A stretch of 64,000 nt of DNA from an uncultured Spirochaetota bacterium (GTDB lineage Bacteria; Spirochaetota; UBA4802; UBA5550). Under the pieces are notes generated by a model. It did no database searches. It was not told the DNA's origin and saw nothing but the letters and a program-made list of their open reading frames with translations. The stretch covers positions 99,665-163,664 of the forward strand of contig CALMRZ010000038.1 in assembly GCA_937872225.1 (NCBI GenBank), read 5' to 3'. A program made the position numbers and the translations under genes. Positions within the stretch are counted from its first letter, which is position 1. Every line of letters starts with the position of its first letter. Shown one piece after another: positions 50,107 to 59,364 of the stretch.

Positions 50107-51258
50107 ATGATAGACGACAAGTACGAATTGATCATCAACCACTCCCGAGAGAAAGGCTTCGAGAGCATCAGCCTCGACAAGAGGGATTATCTCAAGGAAG
50201 TGTCCTACCTGTTAAAGGAGCCGAAGAAGGTCTTTGTGGGCCTGGGCGATTTCCTGGAAATCGGCGACTACAGCACCCTCATCGACAATATCTTCTTCGA
50301 CACCGAAGGCATCAAGATCGAGAACATACTGGACGACAACAACCGGAGGTTGTCCACCGAAGGCGAGGTCCCCTTCTCCTTCTTCAAGCTTGCCGTCTAC
50401 TTTCCCGACTTTTTGCTGAAGGAAGTCCCCACGTCATGCATTTCCGTCATCGGGGAAAAGTCACGGCTCTTCCCGGGCGCCGAGACCTTCATCAGGTTCA
50501 TAAGGGCCTACGACCCACTGGTGCTCACGGCCATGCCCCAGGAAATAGCCATCGAGCTCATCAAGCGCGTCGGCCTGAACGAAGACAACCTCATCGCCAC
50601 CGACTACAGGAAGAAGCAGGACAAGATCAACAAGGAGGTCTACGCGGGGGACGTGAACCGCTTCATCTCGGGCGACCGCAAGAGCCTGATCATCGAAAAA
50701 TACCTCCACGAAAACAACCTGAGGAACGACGAGGTGGTGTACATGGGCCGCGGCGAAGCCGGCGTCAAGACCTTCTCCCAGGTCAATTCGGTAGCCTTCA
50801 ATCCCTTCGACAACATCATCCCCCAATCGAAGATAACGCTGTACGGGTCGTCGCTCCTTTCGCTCCTGGTCCTCTTCAACTACAACGGCGCCTTCAATGA
50901 TTTTCTGCTGTCTGACGAGTTCGAGGAGTTTATGCCCTCACTGGTGGTCTATTCCTCCGCGCGTGAAAAGTCCCAGGAGCTCATCGACATCGAGGTCCAG
51001 CACCGCAACATGCAGAACAATGTTATCGGCCAGCGCATCGAGCATTCGGGCGTGAGCTACAAGTCGGTCGAGCGGGAAATCGAGGTGGTCTTCGCCGGTT
51101 CTTCCATCAACATCAACCAGGTGAAGCAGATGGTCACCGAGCGGATGGAGGAATACCGCAAAAACCCCGGGGACCTTGTACGGAAGATATACGACATGGC
51201 AAAGCTGCGCTACAAGAACTTCTGCACCAACGGGACCTCGTTCAAGCATGACCTGTGA
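50107..51258 (+). CDS. HAD-like fold protein of unknown function
   Basis: 383 residues, no signal or membrane segment. Residues about 105-250 read like a haloacid dehalogenase core: LFPGAETFIRFIRAYDPLVLTAMPQEIAIELIKRVGL (the strand with Thr of motif II), a Lys-rich segment DYRKKQDKINKEVYAG, then NLRNDEVVYMGRGEAGVKTFSQVNSVAFNP as the motif III/IV area. The first motif DxDxT is not recognisable, so the nucleophile may be missing or moved. The last third (about 270-383) is helical and unassigned. I regard it as HAD-like, possibly a non-hydrolytic member. Confidence 0.6.
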   Translation: MIDDKYELIINHSREKGFESISLDKRDYLKEVSYLLKEPKKVFVGLGDFLEIGDYSTLIDNIFFDTEGIKIENILDDNNRRLSTEGEVPFSFFKLAVYFPDFLLKEVPTSCISVIGEKSRLFPGAETFIRFIRAYDPLVLTAMPQEIAIELIKRVGLNEDNLIATDYRKKQDKINKEVYAGDVNRFISGDRKSLIIEKYLHENNLRNDEVVYMGRGEAGVKTFSQVNSVAFNPFDNIIPQSKITLYGSSLLSLLVLFNYNGAFNDFLLSDEFEEFMPSLVVYSSAREKSQELIDIEVQHRNMQNNVIGQRIEHSGVSYKSVEREIEVVFAGSSININQVKQMVTERMEEYRKNPGDLVRKIYDMAKLRYKNFCTNGTSFKHDL

Positions 51259-51286
51259 TTCCCGGACCGCACCGTGAGGCTTGACC

Positions 51287-51529
51287 GTGTCATTCTGTGA
51301 ACAATGCTCCATTGAAGAAAAGCTGATGCAGTGCTGCGGCAGGCTCCCCATGGCCGGCACGCGGGCGCCGCTCCTCCTGCAGTCAGGGGCCACGGTCTCC
51401 GCCTGCCCCAACCTGAGCGCCGGAGGCCTCTGCACGGTATACGAGAGCAGGCCCCAGGGATGCCGGGATTTCTTCTGCGACGCCTTCATGACCGACAGCA
51501 GGTCCGGCTTCGCCCGGCGCGACCCCTAA
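51287..51529 (+). CDS. Small YkgJ-type cysteine-cluster protein
   Basis: 80 residues from GTG 51287, which has GAGG at 7 bases; a TTG two codons earlier is possible. Eight or more cysteines are arranged as CEQC, CC, CPNL..GLC and CRDFFC. CPxLxxGxCxxYExRPxxCRxFxC is the pattern of the YkgJ/zinc- or iron-chelating family (PF03692), shortened here to little more than the core. It probably binds a metal cluster. It starts 28 bases after the HAD-like gene. Confidence 0.75.
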   Translation: MSFCEQCSIEEKLMQCCGRLPMAGTRAPLLLQSGATVSACPNLSAGGLCTVYESRPQGCRDFFCDAFMTDSRSGFARRDP

Positions 51530-51534
51530 CCCAT

Positions 51535-52776
51535 CTACCGCATTTCCCGTGACAGAATTTCATTGTACCTCATGAACACCGCGCGATCGGACAGAATCGT
51601 GTCATGGTCCACGTCGAAGGCGTGCTTCCCCTTCGCCTCCGCGTACACGCGGTCGTCAAGGGCCCGTCCCTTCGATACGGTGTCGCCTTTCCCGTAAAAC
51701 AGGTGGTGGGAAACGGCCGTTGGGAGATGTCCCTCCAGGGCCCGCCGGATGAACCCGCTGTGGGTCGACACGTCGATCCAGCTGGGGAGCTTTTTGCTCG
51801 GGAGCTGCAGGGCAAGGTCGGCTGACTCAAAGCCGCTCCAGGGGGACGCCAGTGTCGCGAAGAGCTTCACCTCGATGCCGTGACGCTTCAGGTCATGGTA
51901 GCAGAGAAGGTACCGCACTATGAGCCCCCCCATGCTGTGGGCCGTTATGCAGATCTTCGAAAAGCCGTATTTCCTTCTGAGGTCGAGGAGCGCTTCATAG
52001 AGGAGGCGAGACGCCAGGGAGAGGCGGATCCCCGACGGATAATAGAAATACCAGCGCTGATAGCGCTCACCGTCCAGCCTGAAATGGAAATAGGCCCAGT
52101 TCTGGGGGCTCCCCTCGGCGCCGTGGACGAAGAGGACCGGAATTTTCTTCGGGTCAAAGGGCCCCGTGAGGTATATGTTGGCGCCGAAGGCCTTCATGAA
52201 GAGCGTCGGTTTCCACCATCCGGCGGAGGCGTTTTTCTGGCAGAACCTCTCGTCGTAAAGCTTCATGATCTCCCCGTTGGGCCCCTGGCGGGGAACGGAG
52301 CCGTCGTCGCGGATGGATATCTTCCGCGGGAGTTTCATGCGCTGACCGGTCCCGATCAACGCCAGGCCCGATGCCACGTCTCCGGCCCTGACCGTTATCC
52401 CCCCCTCGCCCCCGCCCATGGCGCAGGCCTCGTCGTCGGTGAAGAAGCCGTCCTCGTCGGCATCGGTCATGGCATAGACGCGGAACCGCCCCTCCGGCAC
52501 ATAGAGCATGAAGCGCCCGGGCCGGTTCAGGAAGACATGCTCCACCGGCCCCTCGCCGTCCCGGGCCGTGCTCCAGGCCATGACCAGGACCGCCCGGTCG
52601 CGGGGGCAGGACACGGTGCCGATGATGACGGCGGAATTGTATTCCGCGGCTTTGCCGCTGGACGAAGACGGGCGCGCTTCATGCACATTGTCGCGCTTCC
52701 CGATGGCCATGTATCCGCATGACGCCGTTGCGGCACAAAGGGCGATGATGCAGAGGCCGGCAATTTTATTTTTCAT
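51535..52776 (-). CDS. Alpha/beta-hydrolase lipoprotein
   Basis: 413 residues from ATG 52776; an ATG four codons earlier is also possible. A signal peptide ends in lipobox TASC. An N-terminal beta-rich domain (about 50-150; GRFMLYVPEGRFRVYAMTDADEDGFFTDDEA) looks like a carbohydrate- or calcium-binding module, with an Asp-rich loop. The hydrolase domain has oxyanion text VLFVHGAEGSPQNW, nucleophile elbow TAHSMGGLIVRY, and a late histidine near DVDHDTILSD. A lipase or acyl-esterase at the membrane is likely. It overlaps the ankyrin gene by about 10 bases. Confidence 0.86.
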   Translation of the reverse strand: MKNKIAGLCIIALCAATASCGYMAIGKRDNVHEARPSSSSGKAAEYNSAVIIGTVSCPRDRAVLVMAWSTARDGEGPVEHVFLNRPGRFMLYVPEGRFRVYAMTDADEDGFFTDDEACAMGGGEGGITVRAGDVASGLALIGTGQRMKLPRKISIRDDGSVPRQGPNGEIMKLYDERFCQKNASAGWWKPTLFMKAFGANIYLTGPFDPKKIPVLFVHGAEGSPQNWAYFHFRLDGERYQRWYFYYPSGIRLSLASRLLYEALLDLRRKYGFSKICITAHSMGGLIVRYLLCYHDLKRHGIEVKLFATLASPWSGFESADLALQLPSKKLPSWIDVSTHSGFIRRALEGHLPTAVSHHLFYGKGDTVSKGRALDDRVYAEAKGKHAFDVDHDTILSDRAVFMRYNEILSREMR

Positions 52777-53860
52777 GCCTCGGCCCATCCTTCACGGTTT
52801 TCTCCAGGTAATCGGCAATGGCGTCATACCTGCTCTCCCGGGCCAGCATGGCGGCGGTCTTCCCGAACCTGTTGGCGACGCGGGGATCGGCCCCATGGTT
52901 ATACAGGTACACCACGGTGTCATGATAGCCGTACTGGGCGGCCGCCATCAGGGCCGTGGTCCCGTCAGGGCCCCGGCGGTCCGGGTCGGCGCCGCCCTCC
53001 ACCAGGACCGGCACCATCTGCACCTGCCTGTTGTATATCGCGTAGATGAGGGGCGTGACGCCTTCGCTGTCGGGGATGTTCAAATCGGCCCCGCCCTTGA
53101 TCAGGACACGCAGCGCGTCAACGCCGCTGTTATTGATGGCCAGCATGACGGCGGGCTTGCCGTCGCGGCTTTTGACGTCGGGTTTTGCCCCGCGGGCAAG
53201 AAGGCTTTTCATCATGTCAGCATAGTTGTTCTCAACGGTGACCAGCAGGGGCGAAACGCCGCTCGTGTCATGGATGTTGGGGTCAGCGCCTTTATCCAGC
53301 AGGAGGTGCGCCGTATCAAAACACCTCCCTTCGAGGGCCATGAGAAGGGCCGTCCTGCCCCGGGAATCCCGGGCATTGACATCACAGCCGCGCCTGACAA
53401 GGTCAGCGGCGACATCGACGAGCCCCCGGGAAACGGCCTTCATCAGGGCGTTGGTCCCGGTCGCGTCCGCCGGGGAAGCCTTCGCCCCCAGATCCAGGAG
53501 GTATTTCGCCGTGTCGGGCCGGCCGTAATCCAGGGCGACCATCAGGGCCGACCCGTTCCGGTCGTCAGAAAGGTTGATGTCCGCGCCTTTCGATACCAGG
53601 TATTCGATCAGGGCGTCGCGGCCGTTCTGCGCCGCGTACATGCAGGGGGTCCAGCCGTAGGCGTCGCGGGCGTTCACGTCCACAAGGCCCCCTTCGATAC
53701 AGCGCATGACCTCGATGAGGTTCCCCTCGCGCACCGCAGCGGTCAGGTAGCCGACCGGATCATGGTAGGATTTTGCCAGCCCGTGGTTGACGCTGCGCAG
53801 CGCCGGCCCCCCGCACGAGGCCAGCGACGCGGCGATGATCAGGGCAAGGGCAACCCGCAT
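52766..53860 (-). CDS. Ankyrin-repeat lipoprotein
   Basis: 364 residues from ATG 53860 (MRVALALIIAASLASCGG), which gives a clean lipobox SLASC; the longer frame to 53938 overlaps the prenyltransferase gene. About nine 33-residue ankyrin repeats follow, with consensus pieces such as NARDAYGWTPCMYAAQNGRDALIEYLVSKGADIN and DTSGVSPLLVTVENNYADMMKSLLARGAKPD. Ankyrin arrays bind proteins. Lipidated periplasmic or outer-membrane forms are less common. Both neighbours in the same direction are coupled by overlap or near overlap (UbiA upstream, hydrolase downstream). Confidence 0.9.
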   Translation of the reverse strand: MRVALALIIAASLASCGGPALRSVNHGLAKSYHDPVGYLTAAVREGNLIEVMRCIEGGLVDVNARDAYGWTPCMYAAQNGRDALIEYLVSKGADINLSDDRNGSALMVALDYGRPDTAKYLLDLGAKASPADATGTNALMKAVSRGLVDVAADLVRRGCDVNARDSRGRTALLMALEGRCFDTAHLLLDKGADPNIHDTSGVSPLLVTVENNYADMMKSLLARGAKPDVKSRDGKPAVMLAINNSGVDALRVLIKGGADLNIPDSEGVTPLIYAIYNRQVQMVPVLVEGGADPDRRGPDGTTALMAAAQYGYHDTVVYLYNHGADPRVANRFGKTAAMLARESRYDAIADYLEKTVKDGPRHEK

Positions 53861-53864
53861 ACCG

Positions 53865-54818
53865 TCATACCGTAAGGATCGTTTCCAGCACGATCGCCAC
53901 CGCCAGGAGCAGGTCGGTCGCCAGGACCACCATGACATTGATGCCCAGGGCCGGGACGAGCTTCGGGACGTCCTCGCTGTACCTGAGGGCCATCATGCCC
54001 GCCTTGACCGCCAGGGGGATCGTGAGGCAGCCCAGGAGGACCCACCATGAGGAAAGGCCCGCCAGGGGAGCGGCGATGATAAATGCGTAGGTGAGTACCA
54101 GGCCCGCCACGTACAGGTATGACGCCTTTTTCCTGCCGAGAAGAATGACCAGGTGGAACCGGCCCCCCGCCTTATCGACATCGGCGTCGGGAAACTCGTT
54201 CAGGAAGAGGAGCAGGGACGTAAGGATCCCCGGGGGTACGGACAGGATGATGACCTCGCCCGGGAAAAGGGCGCAGACGCTCTCCGCGCCGCTCCCGGTC
54301 ATGGCCACGAAGGCCCCGATTACCACCAGGGATCCGAGGCTCAGGCCCGCGAAGAACTCGCCCAGGAGCACCCGGGCGAAATGGGTGGTGTAGAAAACGA
54401 TGGACACGGCGCCGATGACCATGATGACCATCACCATCCAGTGGGACATGATGGTGAAATAGAGTCCGATGAGAAAGGCCCAGAAGAGGGTCGTCCATGC
54501 CGCGGTGCTCACTGCCAGGGGCGTGGTTTTCCCCGACTGGATCATGCCGGTGCCGCCGCTGAAGGGCGTCCGCCGGGTGTTATCGTCGATGCCGGTCTGC
54601 GAATCGGAATACTCGTTGAAGAGGTTCACCGACGCGTGGGCGATGACCACGCCCAGGATTAGGACGATGGCGTCGATGACGCTGAAGGACCCGACGCCGG
54701 TCTTCTTTATGTAGAGACCCGCCAGGGCTAGGCCGATAAAGCTCAAAAAGACCGCCAGGAGGAGAAAATTGCTCCGTATCTGGAGCACCCATGTTTTGAT
54801 CAGTTCGCGCGAAATCAT
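53865..54818 (-). CDS. UbiA-family prenyltransferase (MenA-like)
   Basis: 317 residues from ATG 54818, which has GGAG 6 bases upstream. About nine hydrophobic segments. The first Asp-rich motif reads NLFNEYSDSQTGID (65-78), and a second motif NEFPDADVDKAGG near 210-222 is typical for binding prenyl diphosphate with magnesium. The SDxxxG-ID form resembles MenA and related dihydroxynaphthoate or chlorophyll-type transferases. No men genes are nearby, so the aromatic acceptor is uncertain. Confidence 0.88.
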   Translation of the reverse strand: MISRELIKTWVLQIRSNFLLLAVFLSFIGLALAGLYIKKTGVGSFSVIDAIVLILGVVIAHASVNLFNEYSDSQTGIDDNTRRTPFSGGTGMIQSGKTTPLAVSTAAWTTLFWAFLIGLYFTIMSHWMVMVIMVIGAVSIVFYTTHFARVLLGEFFAGLSLGSLVVIGAFVAMTGSGAESVCALFPGEVIILSVPPGILTSLLLFLNEFPDADVDKAGGRFHLVILLGRKKASYLYVAGLVLTYAFIIAAPLAGLSSWWVLLGCLTIPLAVKAGMMALRYSEDVPKLVPALGINVMVVLATDLLLAVAIVLETILTV

Positions 54819-54862
54819 ATACATCTCCAAGAAATATTATACTGCCATACTTACAAGCGGGC

Positions 54863-54978
54863 AGACAACACCCCGCCTCCGGTGCGCCCTCTCCATCAAA
54901 TGGAGAGGGCTCCGGTATAAATATGCCAATCCCGCCTTCCCCCTCTCCCTGTGGGAGAGGGGGGCCGAGGGGATGAGG
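54863..54978. repeat. GC-rich hairpin element, copy B
   Basis: GACAACACCCCGCCTCCGG, then CCCTCTCC with complement GGAGAGGG, then CCCCTCTCCCTGTGGGAGAG and GGGGCCGAGGGGATGAGG. Two nested hairpins. It lies between the slipin stop and the UbiA start. Confidence 0.65.
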
Positions 54979-55734
54979 TTACTTCCTCTTCAAAAACATG
55001 TCAATTAAATCTATGGGAATCGGGAACAGGGTCGTGGAATTTTTTTCAGCCGATATCTCCCGCAGGGTCTGGAGATAGCGCAGCTGCAGCGACATGGGGT
55101 GCGCCTCCATGAGCGCCGCGGCGTCGACCATCTTCTGCGCGGCCTGGAACTCGCCCTCCGCCCCGATGACCTTGGACCGGCGCTCCCGCTCCGCCTCGGC
55201 CTGTTTCGCCAGGGCCCGCTGCATTTCCTGGGGCAGATCCACGTTCTTTACGTCCACGTTGGCCACCTTGATGCCCCACGGCTCGGTGTGGGTGTCCAGG
55301 ACCTTCTGGAGCTCTGCGTTGATCCTGTCCCGCGCGGAGAGGAGATCGTCCAGCTCCACCTGGCCCAGGATGCTCCGCAGGGTCGTCTGGGACAGCTGGG
55401 ACGTGGCATACATGTAATCGTCCACCTCGGTGATGGCCCGGTTCGGCTCGATGACCCTGAAGTAGACCACGGCGTTGACCTTCACCGACACGTTGTCCTT
55501 GGTGATGATGTCCTGGGGAGGGACTTCCATGGCTATAAGCCGCAGGTTGACCCGAACCCACCGGTCAATGACGGGAATGATGATGATGATGCCGGGGCCC
55601 TTTGCGGATTTGAGCAGTCTTCCCAGCCTGAACACGACGGCCCGCTCGTATTCCTTGACGATCTTGATGGACGCCACCAGGATAAATACTCCGAAAATCA
55701 AGAGAATCATGATAAGATTCAGTCCCAACAGCAT
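54979..55734 (-). CDS. Slipin (SPFH/band 7) membrane protein
   Basis: 251 residues from ATG 55734, which has AGGAGG at 7 bases. One N-terminal membrane helix (about 3-24) is followed by the band 7 domain: [35 protein letters not shown] and VDAVVYFRV-like text (here [16 protein letters not shown]). [28 protein letters not shown] and an Ala/Glu-rich coiled coil [31 protein letters not shown] close it. Slipins form oligomeric membrane-microdomain scaffolds and are commonly encoded with NfeD, as here, with the NfeD gene just upstream in the same direction. Confidence 0.94.
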   Translation of the reverse strand: MLLGLNLIMILLIFGVFILVASIKIVKEYERAVVFRLGRLLKSAKGPGIIIIIPVIDRWVRVNLRLIAMEVPPQDIITKDNVSVKVNAVVYFRVIEPNRAITEVDDYMYATSQLSQTTLRSILGQVELDDLLSARDRINAELQKVLDTHTEPWGIKVANVDVKNVDLPQEMQRALAKQAEAERERRSKVIGAEGEFQAAQKMVDAAALMEAHPMSLQLRYLQTLREISAEKNSTTLFPIPIDLIDMFLKRK

Positions 55735-55764
55735 GTGCGACCTCCTTTTGTGATTATATAGTGC

Positions 55765-55881
55765 GACCTCACCCCGACTCCGGCGCGCCCTCTCCTCCAA
55801 GGGGAGGGCTTCGGTATAAGGGCCGTTGAATCTTTTCTTCCCCCTCTCCCTGCGGGAGAGGGGGACCGAGGGGGCGAGGCC
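55765..55881. repeat. GC-rich hairpin element, copy C
   Basis: GACCTCACCCCGACTCCGG, then CCCTCTCC and GGGGAGGG, then CCCCTCTCCCTGCGGGAGAG and GGGGACCGAGGGGGCGAGG. The same two-hairpin arrangement as copy B, between the NfeD stop and the slipin start. Confidence 0.65.
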
Positions 55882-55906
55882 CGGACTCAGCGGCCATGGT
55901 ATGCTA

Positions 55907-57208
55907 TTATTTCTTCTCGACCTTCAGGGTTATCCCCTCCAGGTCCGTGACGACAATACCCTCGCCGTTTTTGACTGCGTCGCCGGATACCGCCTTCCAG
56001 ATTTCTCCGTGGACCTTGACCAGGCCCCTCCCCTCGGCGTCGAAATCCTCCATCGCGAGGCCCGTCTCGCCGATGATCCCCTCGCGGCCGGTGGTCACCT
56101 GCGTCCTGTGGACATTGATGACCGCCCTCACCACGATGAACATGAAGGCCAGGAGCACAACCACCATCGCCAGTATCGTCGTCATAGGCACCGAACCTCC
56201 CGGAAGCGGCGAATCGAATAGTATCATGGACCCGAACACGAAGGCGGCAATGCCCCCGATGGTGAGGAGCCCGTAGCTGGTTATCTTCAGCTCAAGGATG
56301 AAAAGGACCACCGCCAGGGCGATCAGGACGATGCCGGCCGCGTTGACCGGGAGGATCCGCATGGCCATGAAAAAGAGGAACAGGGACAGGGCGCCGATGA
56401 CCCCCGGCGCGATTAGGCCGGGGCTCTTGATCTCAAAGCCGATCCCGACGATGGCTATGATCAAGAGGAAGAGCACGACCTGCGGGTCCGCAAAGAAATT
56501 GAGGAACCTCTGCTTCCAATCCATGGGATAGTCCGCGGCGACGCACCCCCCGGTGCGGACCACCACGTTCTTTTCATTTATATTCACGGCGCGGCCGTCG
56601 AGCTTCTTCAGCAGGTCGGCCATGTCCTCGGCGACAAAATCGATGACCTTTTCCCGCTCGGCCTCGAGGTAGGTGCTCGACACCGCCTCCTTCACGGCGC
56701 GCTCGGCCCAGGCGGTGTTCCGGCTCCTCTTCTGGGCCAAGCTTTTCGCGTAGGCCGTCATGTCGTTCAGCACCTTCTTTTCCATGACGCCGGAGGGATC
56801 GCCCTTCTCGTCCCGGGGCATAAAATCGAGCATGGGGCTCACCGGGTGCATTGCGCCGATCTCGGTGCCCGGCGCCATCACCGCCACGTGGGCTGCCAGC
56901 ATGATGTAGCCCCCGGCGGACGCGGCCTGGGCGCCCCGGGGATAGGTGTAGACCACCACCGGCGCCTCCGAGGCCATGATGGCCTTGTTGATCTCCCGCA
57001 TGGAGTCCACCATGCCGCCGGGGGTGTCGAGCTTGATGACGATGAAGCGGGCCCCGTCCTTCTGGGCGCTCTTCATCGCCTCCACCAGGTACTGGGACAT
57101 GATGGGGTTCACGCTCCCCTCGAGCGTAAGGACGGCGTAGCGGTCCTTAGCGGAGAGCGTTCCGGACAACAGCGCCAGGGCGCTCAAAAAGAGTATCAGT
57201 CGTTTCAT
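55907..57208 (-). CDS. NfeD-type ClpP-class membrane protease
   Basis: 433 residues, full-length NfeD. A signal peptide (1-20), then the ClpP-class serine protease domain with [19 protein letters not shown] and catalytic Ser97 in [11 protein letters not shown]. Four or five membrane helices lie at about 235-345. The C-terminal OB-fold NfeD domain (about 370-433; [31 protein letters not shown]) completes it. Known homologues cleave the hydrophobic tail of their slipin partner. The gene is followed by the slipin gene, so the pair probably acts together on the membrane. Confidence 0.95.
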   Translation of the reverse strand: MKRLILFLSALALLSGTLSAKDRYAVLTLEGSVNPIMSQYLVEAMKSAQKDGARFIVIKLDTPGGMVDSMREINKAIMASEAPVVVYTYPRGAQAASAGGYIMLAAHVAVMAPGTEIGAMHPVSPMLDFMPRDEKGDPSGVMEKKVLNDMTAYAKSLAQKRSRNTAWAERAVKEAVSSTYLEAEREKVIDFVAEDMADLLKKLDGRAVNINEKNVVVRTGGCVAADYPMDWKQRFLNFFADPQVVLFLLIIAIVGIGFEIKSPGLIAPGVIGALSLFLFFMAMRILPVNAAGIVLIALAVVLFILELKITSYGLLTIGGIAAFVFGSMILFDSPLPGGSVPMTTILAMVVVLLAFMFIVVRAVINVHRTQVTTGREGIIGETGLAMEDFDAEGRGLVKVHGEIWKAVSGDAVKNGEGIVVTDLEGITLKVEKK

Positions 57209-57241
57209 AGTGGCACCTTAATCATAGCATTCTCGTTTCAT

Positions 57242-57361
57242 GACCTCACCCCGCCTCCGGCGCGGGACCATTCCAAAAGCCCCCTCAATCCCCCGGAGGG
57301 GGACTTATATATTATCTATACAAAATTACAAAGCCCCCCTCTGGGGAAGGTTGGGGGGGGT
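57242..57361. repeat. GC-rich hairpin element, partial copy D
   Basis: Begins GACCTCACCCCGCCTCCGGC like copies B and C, then diverges to two further hairpins: CCCCCTCAATCCCCCGGAGGGGG and CCCCCCTCTGGGGAAGGTTGGG. It fills the gap between the Mpl stop and the NfeD start. Confidence 0.5.
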
Positions 57362-57362
57362 A

Positions 57363-58769
57363 TTATGACCCGGCAACGGCCTCCATCATGGCCGGGATCT
57401 TCCCATAGATGCCGTCAAAACCGCCGTTGGACATCAGGACGACGACGTTCTCTTCCCTCGCATCAATGTTCCGCGCCACGTGGTCCAGCATGTCCTCCGC
57501 GGCTCCGAAAAGACCGGCATTTTCGTTGATGGCCCTGATGTCGCGGAGGAGCCGGTCCGGGTCGAGGCGGTCCCCCTCCCTGATGGCCGATCCCTCGTAG
57601 GGCGTCTTGATGAGAACGGCGTCGGCCGGGGCGAAGGAGGCGGGCAGAACGTCCTGGAACACGTTGCGCCGGGACGTGGCGGACCGCGGCTCGTACAGGG
57701 CCCAGAGGCGCGCCCCGGGATAGCGCTCCCTCATGGTGCGCAGCACGTACCTGATCGCCGTGGGATGGTGCGCGAAATCATCGTATATTTTGATGTTGTT
57801 TCTGTCGTAGATGAGCTCCTGGCGCCGCCGCACGCCCTGGAACGACTCGAGGCCCCGGGCGACGGCTTCCCCGCCGATGCCCAGGAGCCGCGCCATGGCC
57901 GCGGCGGCAATGACATTGTCGAAATTGAATTCGCCGAAGAGCTGGGTCCGGGGAGAAAAGTTACCCAGGGGAGTCACGATATCCAGGCCGGAAAAATCCC
58001 CGTCATATCCCCTGAAGGCATAGGTGAAGTCCGCGCCGTCTTTGCCGCAGGAATAGCGCTTCGACAGCGACTTCGCGACGATCTCGCCCAGGTTCTTATA
58101 AGAGGATGAATACACGATGTTGCCGTTGGAGGGGATCATGTTCACCAGGCGCCGGAACCAGGTCTCGATCTCCCCCAGGTCCCGGTAGATGTCGGCGTGG
58201 TCGAATTCCAGGGAGGTGAGGACCAGGTGGCACGGCCGGTAATACACGAACTTGGGCACCTTCTCGAAGAAGGCCGAATCGTACTCGTCACCCTCGATGA
58301 CGAAGTATTTGCCGCGTCCCAGGCGGTAGTTGGAATCATAATTGCGGGTGACCCCGCCCACGAAAAAGGACGGGTCCTCTCCGGCGGACACCAGGAGGTG
58401 CGCCAGGAGCGCCGTGGTGGTGCTCTTGCCGTGAGTCCCGGCCACGGCGATTACCTCGCGGTCATGGAGGAAGAAATTGTAAAGCGCCTGGGCCATGGAC
58501 AAATAGGGGATCCGGTCATTCAGGACCCGCTCCGCCTCGGGGTTGCCCCGGCTCACGGCGTTGCCGATGATGACCAGCTCCGCGCCGGTCACATTATCGG
58601 CGCTGAAGCCGCTGTAGAGCTTCATGCCGCTCTTTTTGAGGATGTCGCTCATGGGGGGATAGATGTTCTGGTCCGATCCGGACACGGCACATCCCCGGTC
58701 ATGGAGCATCTGCGCAAGGGTTCCCATGGCGACGCCGCAGATGCCTATCAGGTGAATGTTCCGGGCCAT
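57363..58769 (-). CDS. mpl: UDP-N-acetylmuramate:L-alanyl-gamma-D-glutamyl-meso-diaminopimelate ligase
   Basis: 468 residues. The N-terminal Rossmann-like domain starts HLIGICGVAMGTLAQML (GxxGxAMxxLA, typical Mpl). The P-loop GTHGKSTTT lies at 111-119, EGDEYDSAFF with FDHADIY is the Mur-ligase Asp/Glu/His metal and substrate region, and YDDFAHHPTAI (about 321-331) is the Mpl/MurC signature. FEPRS-like text reads LYEPRSATSRRNVFQ. It joins a recycled tripeptide to UDP-MurNAc. Its ATG follows directly on the upstream stop (TAAATG). Confidence 0.95.
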   Translation of the reverse strand: MARNIHLIGICGVAMGTLAQMLHDRGCAVSGSDQNIYPPMSDILKKSGMKLYSGFSADNVTGAELVIIGNAVSRGNPEAERVLNDRIPYLSMAQALYNFFLHDREVIAVAGTHGKSTTTALLAHLLVSAGEDPSFFVGGVTRNYDSNYRLGRGKYFVIEGDEYDSAFFEKVPKFVYYRPCHLVLTSLEFDHADIYRDLGEIETWFRRLVNMIPSNGNIVYSSSYKNLGEIVAKSLSKRYSCGKDGADFTYAFRGYDGDFSGLDIVTPLGNFSPRTQLFGEFNFDNVIAAAAMARLLGIGGEAVARGLESFQGVRRRQELIYDRNNIKIYDDFAHHPTAIRYVLRTMRERYPGARLWALYEPRSATSRRNVFQDVLPASFAPADAVLIKTPYEGSAIREGDRLDPDRLLRDIRAINENAGLFGAAEDMLDHVARNIDAREENVVVLMSNGGFDGIYGKIPAMMEAVAGS

Positions 58770-59078
58770 TTATTTCTTGCAGTAGCTTTCCTTGAGGATA
58801 TCCAGGCTGACCAGCTCTTTCCTGCCGTCCCTGACGGCGTAACTTGCCCTGACCTTCTGGCAGATTTCCACCGCCGCGCGGTCCGCTGCCTGGCCCTCCC
58901 TGAAGACCTTGGTGTTATCCGTCCAGTAGAGGAGAAATTCTTTCCGGCCTTTTTTCACCTCAATTGCCGGCCCGGTGGTATTGATGATGAGACCCTGTAT
59001 GTCCGATGACGAGGCGGCATACACGGCGGCGACGCCCAGCATCACCACCAACAGACCAGCGCACACTGTTTTTTTCAT
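58770..59078 (-). CDS. Small exported protein of unknown function
   Basis: 102 residues. A signal peptide (about 1-22, ending VYAAS) is followed by a compact beta-like domain: IQGLIINTTGPAIEVKKGRKEFLLYWTDNTKVFREGQAADRAAVEICQKVRASYAVRDGRKELVSLDILKESYCKK. Two cysteines could form a disulfide in the periplasm. The pattern resembles small OB-like periplasmic proteins. It directly precedes mpl without a gap. Confidence 0.75.
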   Translation of the reverse strand: MKKTVCAGLLVVMLGVAAVYAASSSDIQGLIINTTGPAIEVKKGRKEFLLYWTDNTKVFREGQAADRAAVEICQKVRASYAVRDGRKELVSLDILKESYCKK

Positions 59079-59364
59079 GTCATTGCACCCCCACTAAAAT
59101 TTAACCGGAAGGGAAAGACGGTCTCCCCTCATGCAGCCGGGCATCCGTTATTTGTACTGAATAATCCATCTCGGCGCGCCGGACAAGCGGCGCGCCACAC
59201 CCTGCCCCATCCGTATACAAAACTAATATACCCTCATAAATATTTCAAATAATTAATAGATCGCGGGTTAAATAGCTTTTGAGATGTTCGCCAATTATAT
59301 TTCATTGACAAATTATGTTCTGCCGGCTATATTTGCTGTAAATTCCAAGAAAAGCAAGGACACG

